A stretch of 6,496 nt of DNA from Pseudomonadota bacterium. GTDB taxonomy: Bacteria > Pseudomonadota > Alphaproteobacteria > Caulobacterales > Caulobacteraceae. The translations under genes were made by a program, and so were the position numbers. Positions 1 to 6,461 of this stretch are shown in pieces. Each line of letters starts with the position of its first letter. Position 1 is the first letter of the stretch. The notes beneath the pieces are model-generated. The model was not told the origin of the DNA and did no database searches. It saw only the letters and a list, made by a program, of their open reading frames with translations. The stretch is from contig JAEXJH010000610.1 in the NCBI GenBank assembly GCA_023445955.1, positions 1 through 6,496 on the forward strand, given 5' to 3'.

Positions 1-89
1 CTCCTGAGCGCGCCTCGAAGGACGCACAGCGCTAAACGTCTCCAAAGGGTCGAAAGCCGACCTAGCTCTCGATAACTCGCCAAAACGAA
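1..89. other. Window edge, no gene seen
   Basis: No convincing coding region, RNA gene or repeat is visible here apart from the T-rich tail of the terminator at 90-116, which reaches to about base 82 on the minus strand. The stretch may be the flank of a neighbouring gene outside the window. Confidence 0.5.
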
Positions 90-116
90 AACGCCGCGCG
101 GGAGCCGCGCGGCGTT
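82..116 (-). terminator. Intrinsic terminator of the ABC exporter operon
   Basis: Bases 90-100 (AACGCCGCGCG) and 106-116 (CGCGCGGCGTT) form a perfect 11-bp stem. A further G-C pair (101/105) leaves a three-base loop. Read on the minus strand, the stem is followed at once by TTCGTTTTG, an interrupted U-tract. On the plus strand no T-run follows, so it should act on the minus-strand operon. It starts 27 bases after the stop codon of the membrane fusion protein gene. Confidence 0.85.
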
Positions 117-143
117 CCAATGTTTCGAGCCGAGGAGAGGCCC

Positions 144-1151
144 CTAAGCCTTGTTCTTCGTCAGCCCGCCCGCGATCGGCATCGCCGGCTTGTCGCGCTT
201 CACGCCCGCCTTCTGGCCGGGCTTCATGAACTTCACCAACACCCGCTGGCCGACCAGGAACGGGGCCCCGTCAGCGCTCACGACCACCTCGACGACGCGT
301 TCGTCGCTGCGTTGGCTGGGGTCGTCGGAGGCCAGTTTGCGGGCGCCGAAGACGGCGGCGCGGCGCAGGACCTTGCCGGTGTAGGTCTTGTCGGGATCGC
401 CTTCCGGCTGGATCTCGACTTCCTGGCCGATGGCGACGTTGGGGATGTCGGCCTCGACGATCTCGGCGCGGACAATGCGCTGGGTGTTGGGCTCGAGGTC
501 GAACATGGCGGTGACGTTCAGGGTCGAGGCGCCGGCGCCCGGATTGGCCTGGCGGCGGGCGATGCGGCCGTCGGCCGGGGCGCGGATCACCGTCAGTTCC
601 TGGTTGTATCGGGCCTGGGCGACCTGGGCCGAGGCCACGCCGATGGCGGCCTGCTGGGCGCCGATATTGGCCTGGGCCGAGGCGATCTGGTCGCGGGCGT
701 TGTCGAGGCGCTGGGCGGCCACGAAGTTGGAGGCGCTGAGGTTCTGCAGGCGGGCGTATTCGCGCTGGGCGGTGCGCAGCTGGACCTGGAAGAGCTGCAG
801 CTGGGCGCGGGCCGAGGCTAGGGCGGCGCCGGCCGTCTGGGCGGCCAGGCGGACGTCGTCGTCCTCCTGCTTGGCCAGCGGCTGGCCGGCTTTGACGATG
901 TCGCCTTCCTGCACGAAGACCTCGCGGATGATGCCCTGGCGGCGCGCGGCTACCTGGATCACGCCGCCCTCGACGTCGGCCTTGCCCTGGGCGATGGCGG
1001 CGTAGGGGGAGGGCTCCTGCTGGGCGGCGGCGGTCTCGAGCTTCTTCTTCTTCTCGGCCGCCTGGCCCTTCATGTAGAAGAAGCCGCCGCCGACGAGCAC
1101 GACGACGACGATGGCGATCCAGAAGGCGGGTCGGCGCAGAAACGCGGGCAT
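144..1151 (-). CDS. HlyD-family periplasmic membrane fusion protein (ABC exporter adaptor)
   Basis: A 335-residue adaptor that should link the inner-membrane ABC transporter encoded just upstream to an outer-membrane channel. Residues 1-8 are basic (two Arg), and about 9-27 form a single membrane anchor. Residues 62-95 hold the first half of a lipoyl/barrel-sandwich domain (EGDIVKAGQPL at 82-92). About 98-182 is Ala/Gln-rich, compatible with a helical coiled-coil hairpin. The second lipoyl half follows at about 186-200 (ELTVIRAPADGRI), then beta-barrel and membrane-proximal segments to about 312, and a basic tail. There is no lipobox, so anchoring is by the N-terminal helix as in DevB/HlyD. 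The ATG at 1151 has GGGGG nine bases upstream. The ATPase stop lies 20 bases before, and a terminator follows. The family assignment is firm; the transported substrate cannot be read from the sequence. Confidence 0.92.
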   Translation of the reverse strand: MPAFLRRPAFWIAIVVVVLVGGGFFYMKGQAAEKKKKLETAAAQQEPSPYAAIAQGKADVEGGVIQVAARRQGIIREVFVQEGDIVKAGQPLAKQEDDDVRLAAQTAGAALASARAQLQLFQVQLRTAQREYARLQNLSASNFVAAQRLDNARDQIASAQANIGAQQAAIGVASAQVAQARYNQELTVIRAPADGRIARRQANPGAGASTLNVTAMFDLEPNTQRIVRAEIVEADIPNVAIGQEVEIQPEGDPDKTYTGKVLRRAAVFGARKLASDDPSQRSDERVVEVVVSADGAPFLVGQRVLVKFMKPGQKAGVKRDKPAMPIAGGLTKNKA

Positions 1152-1171
1152 TCTAATATTCCCCCAGAAAA

Positions 1172-1921
1172 TCAGTGGCTGAGCGGCGCGGGATTGGCGT
1201 CGGGCGTTCTACGCACGTCGTCCAGGATCTTGCCGTCTTCGATGTGGATGACGCGGTCGGCATAGGCCTCGAGCCGCGGGTCGTGGGTCACGCAGATCAC
1301 CGCTGCGCCGCGATCCGTGGCGGCCGCGCGCAGCAGCTTGATCACGGTCTCGCCGCTCTTGCCGTCGAGGGCCGAGGTCGGCTCGTCGGCGAACAGCAGG
1401 TTCGGGTTCTTGGCCAGGGCGCGGGCGATGGCCACACGCTGCTTCTCGCCGCCCGACAGCTCGGACGGACGCTGGTTGAGGCGGTGGCCCAGGCCCACCG
1501 ACTCCAGGGCGGCCTGGGCGCGGCGCGAGGCCTCGCCGGGGCCGACGCCCTGGTACTTCAGCGCGGTCATCACCTGCTGCTTGGCCGTGAGGGCCGGGAA
1601 CAGGTTGAAGCCCTGGAAGATGAAGCCGCAGTGGTCGAGGCGGAACTTGTCGATGCGGCCGCTGGACAGGGACCACAGGTCCTTGGCCTCCAGCGCCGAG
1701 ACCTTGCCTTCGTCGGGCATCAAGAAGCCCGACAGGGCGGCGACCAGGGTCGACTTGCCCGAGCCCGAGGGGCCCATGACCATGGTCACGTCGCCGTGCT
1801 TGGCGTCGAAGTCCACGCCCTTGAGCACCTCGACGAAGGTGCGGCCGGTCTTGAACCGCTTGACGATGCCCTTGGCGGCCAGCGCGGTCTCGCCGCGCTT
1901 GTGTGCGTTGTCGCCGTTCAT
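1172..1921 (-). CDS. ABC transporter ATP-binding protein, LolD/MacB/DevA class
   Basis: A 249-residue cytoplasmic ATPase that should power the FtsX-like permease encoded immediately upstream. All nucleotide-binding motifs are intact: Walker A GPSGSGKST at 50-58, Q-loop Gln103 in FQGFNLFP, signature LSGGEKQR at 155-162, Walker B LLFADEP at 175-181 with catalytic Glu180, D-loop SALD at 183-186, and switch His213 in VTHD. The FQGFNLFP and EPTSALD blocks are typical of the LolD/MacB/DevA group. The ATG at 1921 overlaps the permease stop as ATGA (1918-1921) and has no clear Shine-Dalgarno sequence of its own, so translation is probably coupled to the permease. The frame stays open far upstream through the permease gene, but that extension is not homologous-looking and the true start is this ATG. 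The C-terminal 15 residues (TPDANPAPLSH end) extend beyond the core domain. Confidence 0.95.
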   Translation of the reverse strand: MNGDNAHKRGETALAAKGIVKRFKTGRTFVEVLKGVDFDAKHGDVTMVMGPSGSGKSTLVAALSGFLMPDEGKVSALEAKDLWSLSSGRIDKFRLDHCGFIFQGFNLFPALTAKQQVMTALKYQGVGPGEASRRAQAALESVGLGHRLNQRPSELSGGEKQRVAIARALAKNPNLLFADEPTSALDGKSGETVIKLLRAAATDRGAAVICVTHDPRLEAYADRVIHIEDGKILDDVRRTPDANPAPLSH

Positions 1922-3120
1922 CGTAGCAAGTCCGCAGGTTGGCTCTTCTTGAGGATGCCGAGCGACAGCAGGCCCGACAGGATGGCGATCACCAGCAGGA
2001 AGAAGGCGATGGCGATGACCATCGGGATCGGGAACGCCATCGGCAGGCCGCCCATCGCCGCCAGGGTCGCCACCAGCCAGGTGAAGACGCCCGACATCAG
2101 GATGCCGGCGACGCCGACCCAGAAGCTCAGCTCCATGACGATGCCGCGCAGGGACCCCATCGAGACGCCGAGCGCCCGAAGCGAGGCGAACTCCTTGATA
2201 TTGGCCATGATTGCGCCGCGCAGGGTCTGCCAGGTGATGGCCATGCCGATCACCGCGCCCATGATCAAAGCAAACACCAGGATGATGCTGATGAAGCTCT
2301 CCTTCAGCATCGAGTTGGAGTTGGCGTCGGCCAGCTCCTGGCGGGTCCAGGCGCGGAATTTGCCGTCGGCCTTGGCGTTCAGCTGAGCCGCGACGATGTC
2401 GGCGCGCGAAGGATCGGCGATCTTGACCATCAGCGGGCCGACGCGCTGGCCGGTGTCGGCCTCGCCCAGCATCCGCAGGGTGTCGCGCGACATGACCAGC
2501 GAGGCCTGCATCATGTTCGGATAGCCATGGGTGACGACGGCGACGGTCACGGTCTTGCCGTTGTAAAGCGCCTTGTCGCCCTTCTTGACGCCCAGGCGGG
2601 CGAGGGCGGTCTGGTCGACGGCCACGGTGTAAGGCTGGCGCAGGGCCTCGATCATCGAGTCGGTGTAGTCGGTCGGTACGGTCACGTAGCCAGGGATGGC
2701 GTCGATGACGGTGACGTTGACGAACTCGGTCTTGCGGCCGCCGCCGCCACCGCCGCCGCCCTTGCCGCCCTTCTTGGCGCGAGCCTCGGCCTTGGCGATC
2801 TGCTCCGGGCTCAGGATGTTCTGAAAGCGACCGCCCGAGCCGTCCAACGGCGCAACCTGCATGACTTCGGGATGGCTGTAGACCAGGGGGATCATGCGGC
2901 GCGGCAGACCCGAGGGGCCGCCGTTGAACAGCGCCGTGGCGCCCGGGCCCAGCACCATGATGTCCGCGCGGGCGCGGTCGATCTGGGCGGTGAACGCCTT
3001 GCCGATGCCCATGAACATGCCCAGGAAGGCCAGCACGAGAAGGCCCGAGAAAGCGAGGGCGACCACGGCCGCCATGTAACGACGCCACTCATAGAGAAGA
3101 GTGGCCAAGGCCAACGACAT
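1918..3120 (-). CDS. FtsX-like ABC transporter permease (DevC/MacB type)
   Basis: A 400-residue inner-membrane permease and first gene of the exporter operon. The topology is that of four-helix mechanotransmission (type VII) permeases: TM1 at about 17-40, a large periplasmic domain at about 41-270, then TM2 at about 276-298, TM3 at about 330-353 and TM4 at about 367-390. The cytoplasmic loop after TM2 carries KEFASLRALG at 309-318, the conserved FtsX-family coupling segment, and the protein ends with PADLLR, the usual tail of the family. Unlike MacB there is no fused ATPase; this is a separate gene. Its length is close to that of DevC proteins. An odd feature is a run of eight glycines at 121-128 between Lys-rich flanks in the periplasmic domain. 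The ATG at 3120 is preceded by GGGGGAG eleven bases upstream. The substrate is unknown; lipids, peptides and small toxic molecules are all handled by relatives. Confidence 0.93.
   Translation of the reverse strand: MSLALATLLYEWRRYMAAVVALAFSGLLVLAFLGMFMGIGKAFTAQIDRARADIMVLGPGATALFNGGPSGLPRRMIPLVYSHPEVMQVAPLDGSGGRFQNILSPEQIAKAEARAKKGGKGGGGGGGGRKTEFVNVTVIDAIPGYVTVPTDYTDSMIEALRQPYTVAVDQTALARLGVKKGDKALYNGKTVTVAVVTHGYPNMMQASLVMSRDTLRMLGEADTGQRVGPLMVKIADPSRADIVAAQLNAKADGKFRAWTRQELADANSNSMLKESFISIILVFALIMGAVIGMAITWQTLRGAIMANIKEFASLRALGVSMGSLRGIVMELSFWVGVAGILMSGVFTWLVATLAAMGGLPMAFPIPMVIAIAFFLLVIAILSGLLSLGILKKSQPADLLR
2737..2760 (-). repeat. GGC trinucleotide tract coding polyglycine
   Basis: Eight successive glycine codons (seven GGC and one GGT) encode residues 121-128 of the permease. 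The tract sits between KKGGKG and RK in the periplasmic domain and looks like a flexible linker. Near-perfect trinucleotide runs can change length by replication slippage, in whole codons, so the reading frame would be kept. Confidence 0.8.
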
Positions 3121-3302
3121 TCGAAACCGTGCTCCCCCAAACCGACGGTTGCAGCAATGAACGGCGATCGCTAAGCGGCCAAGTTAAATCGGGGTAAGGC
3201 GCATTTCCGTGATGAAATCTTATTCAGCTGCGTGGGAGAAAGCAGACTGAACCTGAAGACCTGCGTTAAGCGGCAAGACGCGTGCAACGACCCCGGATGC
3301 CC
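3121..3302. promoter_or_regulatory. Divergent intergenic region for exporter operon and S46 peptidase
   Basis: About 180 bases separate the two divergent genes, so both promoters should lie here. It is more AT-rich than its surroundings, mainly at 3181-3235. On the plus strand GTTAAATC at 3183-3190 matches seven of eight positions of the Caulobacter housekeeping -10 consensus (GCTANAWC), but no good -35 sits at the right distance. On the minus strand TAAGAT (within GAATAAGATTT, about 3217-3227) is a possible -10, again without a strong -35. GGGGGAG at 3132-3138 is the ribosome binding site of the permease. I see no clear operator palindrome. Confidence 0.4.
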
Positions 3303-5366
3303 ATGACCGTTCTCCGCATCGCTTTGGCCCTCCTGCTGGGCCTGGTCGCCACGGCGTCGGCGCGGGCGGACGAGGGCATGTGGACCTTCGACAAGGTCCC
3401 GGTCGCGCGGATCAAGGCGGCCTATGGCGTGACGCTCGATCAGGCCTGGCTGGACGCGGCCCAGGCCTCGGCGGTGCGGCTGTCGAGCGGCTGCTCGGGC
3501 GGGATCGTCAGCGACCAGGGGCTGGTCGTCACCAACAACCACTGCGTGGCCGAGTGCGTGCAGGCGCTGTCCGCCCCCGGGCGCGACTACGTCCGCGACG
3601 GCTTCCTGACCCTGGGGCCGCTGGAGGAGCAGAAGTGCGTCGGCCTGCAGGCCGAGGTGCTGCTGTCGATCCTCGACGTCACCGACCAGATCCGCGCCGC
3701 CGCCGAGGGCAAGACCCGCGACGACTATGTCCGCGCCCGCGACGGGGCGCTGGCTCTGGCCGAGCTGGCGGCCTGCGGCCAGGACGTGACCCTGCGCTGC
3801 CAGGCTATCAGCTTCTTCCGCGGCGGCGAGTACAAGGTCTACAAGTACCGCCGCTACAGCGACGTGCGCCTGGTCTTCGCGCCGGAGCTCAGCGCCTCGG
3901 CGTTCGGCGGTGACCCGGACAATTTCAACTACCCGCGCTACGGCTTCGACGTCGCGTTCCTGCGGGTCTATGCGGGCGAGCGGCCCGCGCCGACGCCGGC
4001 CTTCCTGAAGTGGCGCGAACAGGCGCCGGCGGACGGCGAGCCTAGCTTCGTGATCGGCAATCCGGGCTCTACCGACCGCCTGATGACGGTCGCCCAGCTG
4101 GAGACCCAGCGCGACCAGACCCTGCCGCTCCTGCAGCTGCAGCGGGCCGAGCTGCGCGGCCGCCTGCTGCAGTTCGCCACCGAGAGCGCCGACCGCGCCC
4201 GCATGGTCAGCCCGGCCCTGGCCTGGGTGGAAAACGCCTTCAAGGCCGGGAAGGGGCGGCAGGCGGCGCTGAACGACAAGGCGTTCATGGACTCCAAGCG
4301 CGCCGCCGAGGCCGAGCTGCGCGCCAAGGTCGCCGCCGATCCCAAGTGGGCGGCGCAGGTCGGCGACGCCTGGGAGCAGATCGCCAAGGCCCAGGTCGCG
4401 GCGGTCGATCTCTTTCCGGCCTATCGTCAGCTGGAGATCGGAGCGGGCGGCGGCTCGGACCTCTTCTACCTGACGCGCCTGCTGGTGCGCGCGGCGCAGG
4501 AACGCGACAGGCCCAACGCCGACCGCCTGCCGGAGTATGTCGACACCCGCCTGCCGATGATCGAGCGCAAGGTCGCCGAGGCCCAGCCCAGCGAGCCCAC
4601 GACCGAGCAGGTCTTTCTCGAGCAATGGCTGCTCAAGACGCGTGAACTCCTGACGGTCGACGCGCCGCAGGTCCGGGTGATGCTGGAGCGCGACAGCCCG
4701 GCGGATTTGGCGGCGCGGCTGGCCAAGAGCCGGATGAGCGACGCGGCGTTCCGCAAGGCCCTCTGGCGCGACGGCATCGAGACGATCCAGGATTCCGACG
4801 ATCCGCTGATCAAGCTCGTCCTGCGCACCGACCATGGCGCGCGAGTGGCGCGGGCGGCGTGGGAGGCGTCGGTGTCCGGACCCACCGACCTCGCCGCCGA
4901 GAAGATCGCCCGCGCGCGGTTCGCCCTGCTGGGCGACAGCGACTATCCCGACGCGACGTTCTCGCTACGCCTGTCCTACGGCAAGGTGGCGGGCTGGGAG
5001 GATCGCACTGGGCCGGTGGCGGCGACGACCACCTTCGCCGGCCTCTACGACCGCGCGACCGGCGCTGCGCCCTACGCCGCCGCGCCGCGCTGGCTGAAGG
5101 CCAAGAGCAAGCTGAACCCGGACACGCCGTTCGACTTCGTCACCTCCAACGACATCGTCGGCGGCAATTCCGGCTCGCCCGTGCTGGACGCCGAGGGCAA
5201 GGTCATGGGCGTGGCCTTCGACGGCAACATCCATTCGCTGGGCGGCGCCTATGGCTATGACGGCGCGCGCAACCGGGCCGTCTCGGTGTCGACGGTCGCG
5301 GTGTCGGAGGCCTTGGCCAAGGTCTATGGACGCACCGCGCTGGTCCGCGAGCTGACCGGCCGCTGA
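3303..5366 (+). CDS. S46-family serine dipeptidyl-peptidase (DPP7-like), secreted
   Basis: A 687-residue exopeptidase expected to release dipeptides from peptide N-termini in the periplasm. Residues 1-22 form a signal peptide with a likely cut after ASARA, leaving DEGMW, the usual mature start of S46 enzymes. The triad is visible: His80 in TNNHC, Asp216 in YGFDVAFLRVY, and Ser623 in GGNSGSP. Asn207 in GGDPDNF and Asp640 in FDGN match residues that bind the substrate amino terminus. Gly641, 18 residues after the serine, is the position that is Gly in DPP7 and Arg in the acid-specific DPP11, so hydrophobic or neutral P1 residues are predicted. About 265-500 should be the inserted helical lobe; YPDATFSLRLSYG at about 548-560 is another family block. 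The length fits the family (about 700). The start is uncertain: GTG at 3282, ATG at 3297 and ATG at 3303 are all in frame and none has a clear Shine-Dalgarno sequence; an in-frame stop at 3267 limits extension. I chose 3303 for its compact signal peptide. Confidence 0.93.
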   Translation: MTVLRIALALLLGLVATASARADEGMWTFDKVPVARIKAAYGVTLDQAWLDAAQASAVRLSSGCSGGIVSDQGLVVTNNHCVAECVQALSAPGRDYVRDGFLTLGPLEEQKCVGLQAEVLLSILDVTDQIRAAAEGKTRDDYVRARDGALALAELAACGQDVTLRCQAISFFRGGEYKVYKYRRYSDVRLVFAPELSASAFGGDPDNFNYPRYGFDVAFLRVYAGERPAPTPAFLKWREQAPADGEPSFVIGNPGSTDRLMTVAQLETQRDQTLPLLQLQRAELRGRLLQFATESADRARMVSPALAWVENAFKAGKGRQAALNDKAFMDSKRAAEAELRAKVAADPKWAAQVGDAWEQIAKAQVAAVDLFPAYRQLEIGAGGGSDLFYLTRLLVRAAQERDRPNADRLPEYVDTRLPMIERKVAEAQPSEPTTEQVFLEQWLLKTRELLTVDAPQVRVMLERDSPADLAARLAKSRMSDAAFRKALWRDGIETIQDSDDPLIKLVLRTDHGARVARAAWEASVSGPTDLAAEKIARARFALLGDSDYPDATFSLRLSYGKVAGWEDRTGPVAATTTFAGLYDRATGAAPYAAAPRWLKAKSKLNPDTPFDFVTSNDIVGGNSGSPVLDAEGKVMGVAFDGNIHSLGGAYGYDGARNRAVSVSTVAVSEALAKVYGRTALVRELTGR

Positions 5367-5369
5367 CGT

Positions 5370-5393
5370 CCCGCGCGAGCCATTGCGCGCGGG
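5370..5393 (+). terminator. GC-rich hairpin after the S46 gene, possible terminator
   Basis: CCCGCGCG at 5370-5377 and CGCGCGGG at 5386-5393 form a perfect 8-bp stem with an eight-base loop, starting three bases after the peptidase stop codon. No T-run follows, only GTTAACCTT some ten bases on, so it may be a weak or factor-assisted terminator, or a 3' end stabiliser. Confidence 0.45.
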
Positions 5394-5409
5394 CCGCGCA
5401 GCGTTAACC

Positions 5410-5438
5410 TTGCCCGCAAAATGCCTCATTTCTTAATC
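5410..5438 (+). promoter_or_regulatory. Candidate housekeeping promoter of the EF-hand gene
   Basis: TTGCCCG (5410-5416) and TCTTAATC (5431-5438) are separated by 14 bases. They match five of seven and six of eight positions of the Caulobacter sigma-73 consensus (TTGaCgS, N10-14, GCTANAWC). Transcription would begin near 5445 and give a leader of about 105 bases. This is assigned by eye from known consensus sequences. Confidence 0.4.
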
Positions 5439-5477
5439 GCAACATGCTGAAAACTGGAATGTTTTTCGCGTGATCCC

Positions 5478-5500
5478 TCGCGCGTCGACACGCGGCGCGA
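5478..5500 (+). repeat. Nested inverted repeat in the leader of the EF-hand gene
   Basis: TCGCGC (5478-5483) pairs with GCGCGA (5495-5500); an alternative, mutually exclusive pairing is CGCGT (5481-5485) with ACGCG (5490-5494) around a CGAC loop. It could be an RNA hairpin in the leader or a protein-binding site. In DNA this GC-rich, short palindromes of this kind also arise by chance. Confidence 0.3.
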
Positions 5501-5536
5501 ACCAAGGGGCCGGCCCACGCAGGCCGCCTCCCAACA

Positions 5537-5544
5537 GAGGGTGA
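5537..5544 (+). promoter_or_regulatory. Ribosome binding site that fixes the EF-hand gene start
   Basis: GAGGGTGA lies five bases before the ATG at 5550, a good Shine-Dalgarno match at normal spacing. An alternative in-frame GTG at 5541 overlaps this motif and would have no properly spaced site, so the ATG is preferred. Confidence 0.7.
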
Positions 5545-5549
5545 GCACT

Positions 5550-6461
5550 ATGACCATAACCAGCGCTGGCTCATCGACGAGTCTGGCTCAACTTCGTCAG
5601 CTGCAGCAGGCGGCTTTCAAAACGGCGGATGCCGACGGCGATGGGCAACTGTCGCTCAGCGAGTTCCAGTCCATCGGGCAAAATGTGCAGGGCTCGGGCG
5701 GGCGGCAGGGGCCGCCACCGATGCGCGGCGGCGGCGGACCCGGCGGACATTTCAGTGGTGACACACTGTCGTCGCTGCTTTCGACCCAGTCGGTCGACGA
5801 CCTGACCAAATCGGTGATGGCGGCCGGCGACACGAACAGCGACGGCAAGATGAGCGCCAGCGAGCTCTCCTCGGCCCTGGCCGCCAACGCGCCGCAGAAC
5901 GCTCCGGCCGATGCGAGCAGCAAGATGGCGTCGGACATCATGTCGGCCCTCGACACCGACGGCGACGGCAGCCTGTCGTCGTCCGAGATTTCCTCGGCGA
6001 TCAGCACGGCGGCGGCGGATGAGTCGTCGACCCAGGCGATGCGCGGTCCGCACGGCCATCATGGCGGTCCGCCGCCGGCCGGTGGTGCTGGCGGCGCGAG
6101 CGGGTCCAGCGGCGTCTTCGAAAGCCTCGACACCAACAAGGACGGTACGGTCTCGGCCGAGGAACTGGCCGCCGCGGGCGGCAGCGACAGCACCAGCGGG
6201 ACCAGCGCCGCCTCCGACCTGATCAAGGCCGCCGACCAGGATGGCGACGGAACCCTGAGCGGCGGCGAGTTCGCGGCCATGCTCGACCAGGGCAAGTCGA
6301 CCGGAACCGACGCATCCTCGACCCTGGCCAGCCTGATGTCGGGCTCCACGGCCGCCGCGGACCTGATGCAGAAGCTGCTGGCCCAGCTGGACAAGGCGAT
6401 GACGTCGTCTTCGGCGAGCAGCAGCGGTTCGGTCAGCAGCGGGACGAGCGTCACGGCCTAG
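5550..6461 (+). CDS. EF-hand calcium-binding protein with five loops
   Basis: A 303-residue acidic protein expected to bind calcium. Five canonical 12-residue EF-hand loops are intact, each with Asp at 1, Asp or Asn at 3, Asp at 5, Gly at 6, a hydrophobic residue at 8 and Glu at 12: residues 27-38, 94-105, 135-146, 194-205 and 229-240. Loops 2-3 and 4-5 are spaced like pairs; loop 1 stands alone. Two Gly/Pro/His-rich linkers, about 48-68 and 165-188, split the protein into three blocks. The C-terminus has an amphipathic stretch (about 270-284, LMQKLLAQLDKAM) and a Ser/Gly/Thr tail. There is no signal peptide, membrane helix or cysteine, so it is either cytoplasmic or exported by an unrecognised route. 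Similar multi-EF-hand proteins are labelled XopAW-like (a Xanthomonas type III effector family), but nothing here shows a type III system, and that label should not be read as function. Role unknown. Confidence 0.9.
   Translation: MTITSAGSSTSLAQLRQLQQAAFKTADADGDGQLSLSEFQSIGQNVQGSGGRQGPPPMRGGGGPGGHFSGDTLSSLLSTQSVDDLTKSVMAAGDTNSDGKMSASELSSALAANAPQNAPADASSKMASDIMSALDTDGDGSLSSSEISSAISTAAADESSTQAMRGPHGHHGGPPPAGGAGGASGSSGVFESLDTNKDGTVSAEELAAAGGSDSTSGTSAASDLIKAADQDGDGTLSGGEFAAMLDQGKSTGTDASSTLASLMSGSTAAADLMQKLLAQLDKAMTSSSASSSGSVSSGTSVTA

Noticed and set aside
1922..3088. Upstream extension of the ATPase frame through the permease gene, which would give a 638-residue fusion.
   Set aside because: The extension is Arg/Gly/Pro/His-rich out-of-frame translation of the permease. 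The permease frame has clear membrane helices and FtsX motifs, and the ATPase begins naturally at the ATGA overlap.
1939..3174. A 411-codon plus-strand open frame opposite the permease.
   Set aside because: The translation is low-complexity His/Asp/Gly/Ala/Gln and has no family motif; antisense shadow of a well supported gene.
3169..3270. Possible CtrA site built from the TTAA-like words at 3171-3187 and 3266-3269.
   Set aside because: The half-sites are not at the TTAA-N7-TTAA spacing, so they do not form a CtrA box.
3171..4835. A 554-codon minus-strand open frame opposite the S46 gene.
   Set aside because: It is rich in Arg, Ala, Gly, Leu and Gln with no domain. It lies opposite a gene with an intact catalytic triad and is a by-product of high GC at third codon positions.
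5421..5473. Two overlapping mini-frames in the intergenic region (MPHFLIATC at 5421-5450 and MLKTGMFFA at 5444-5473).
   Set aside because: Neither has a Shine-Dalgarno site, the first lies within the promoter candidate, and frames of nine codons are expected by chance.
5550..6461. EF-hand protein as a type III secreted effector or an RTX toxin.
   Set aside because: No secretion genes, RTX nonapeptides or effector domain are visible; the likeness to XopAW-type entries rests on EF-hands alone.
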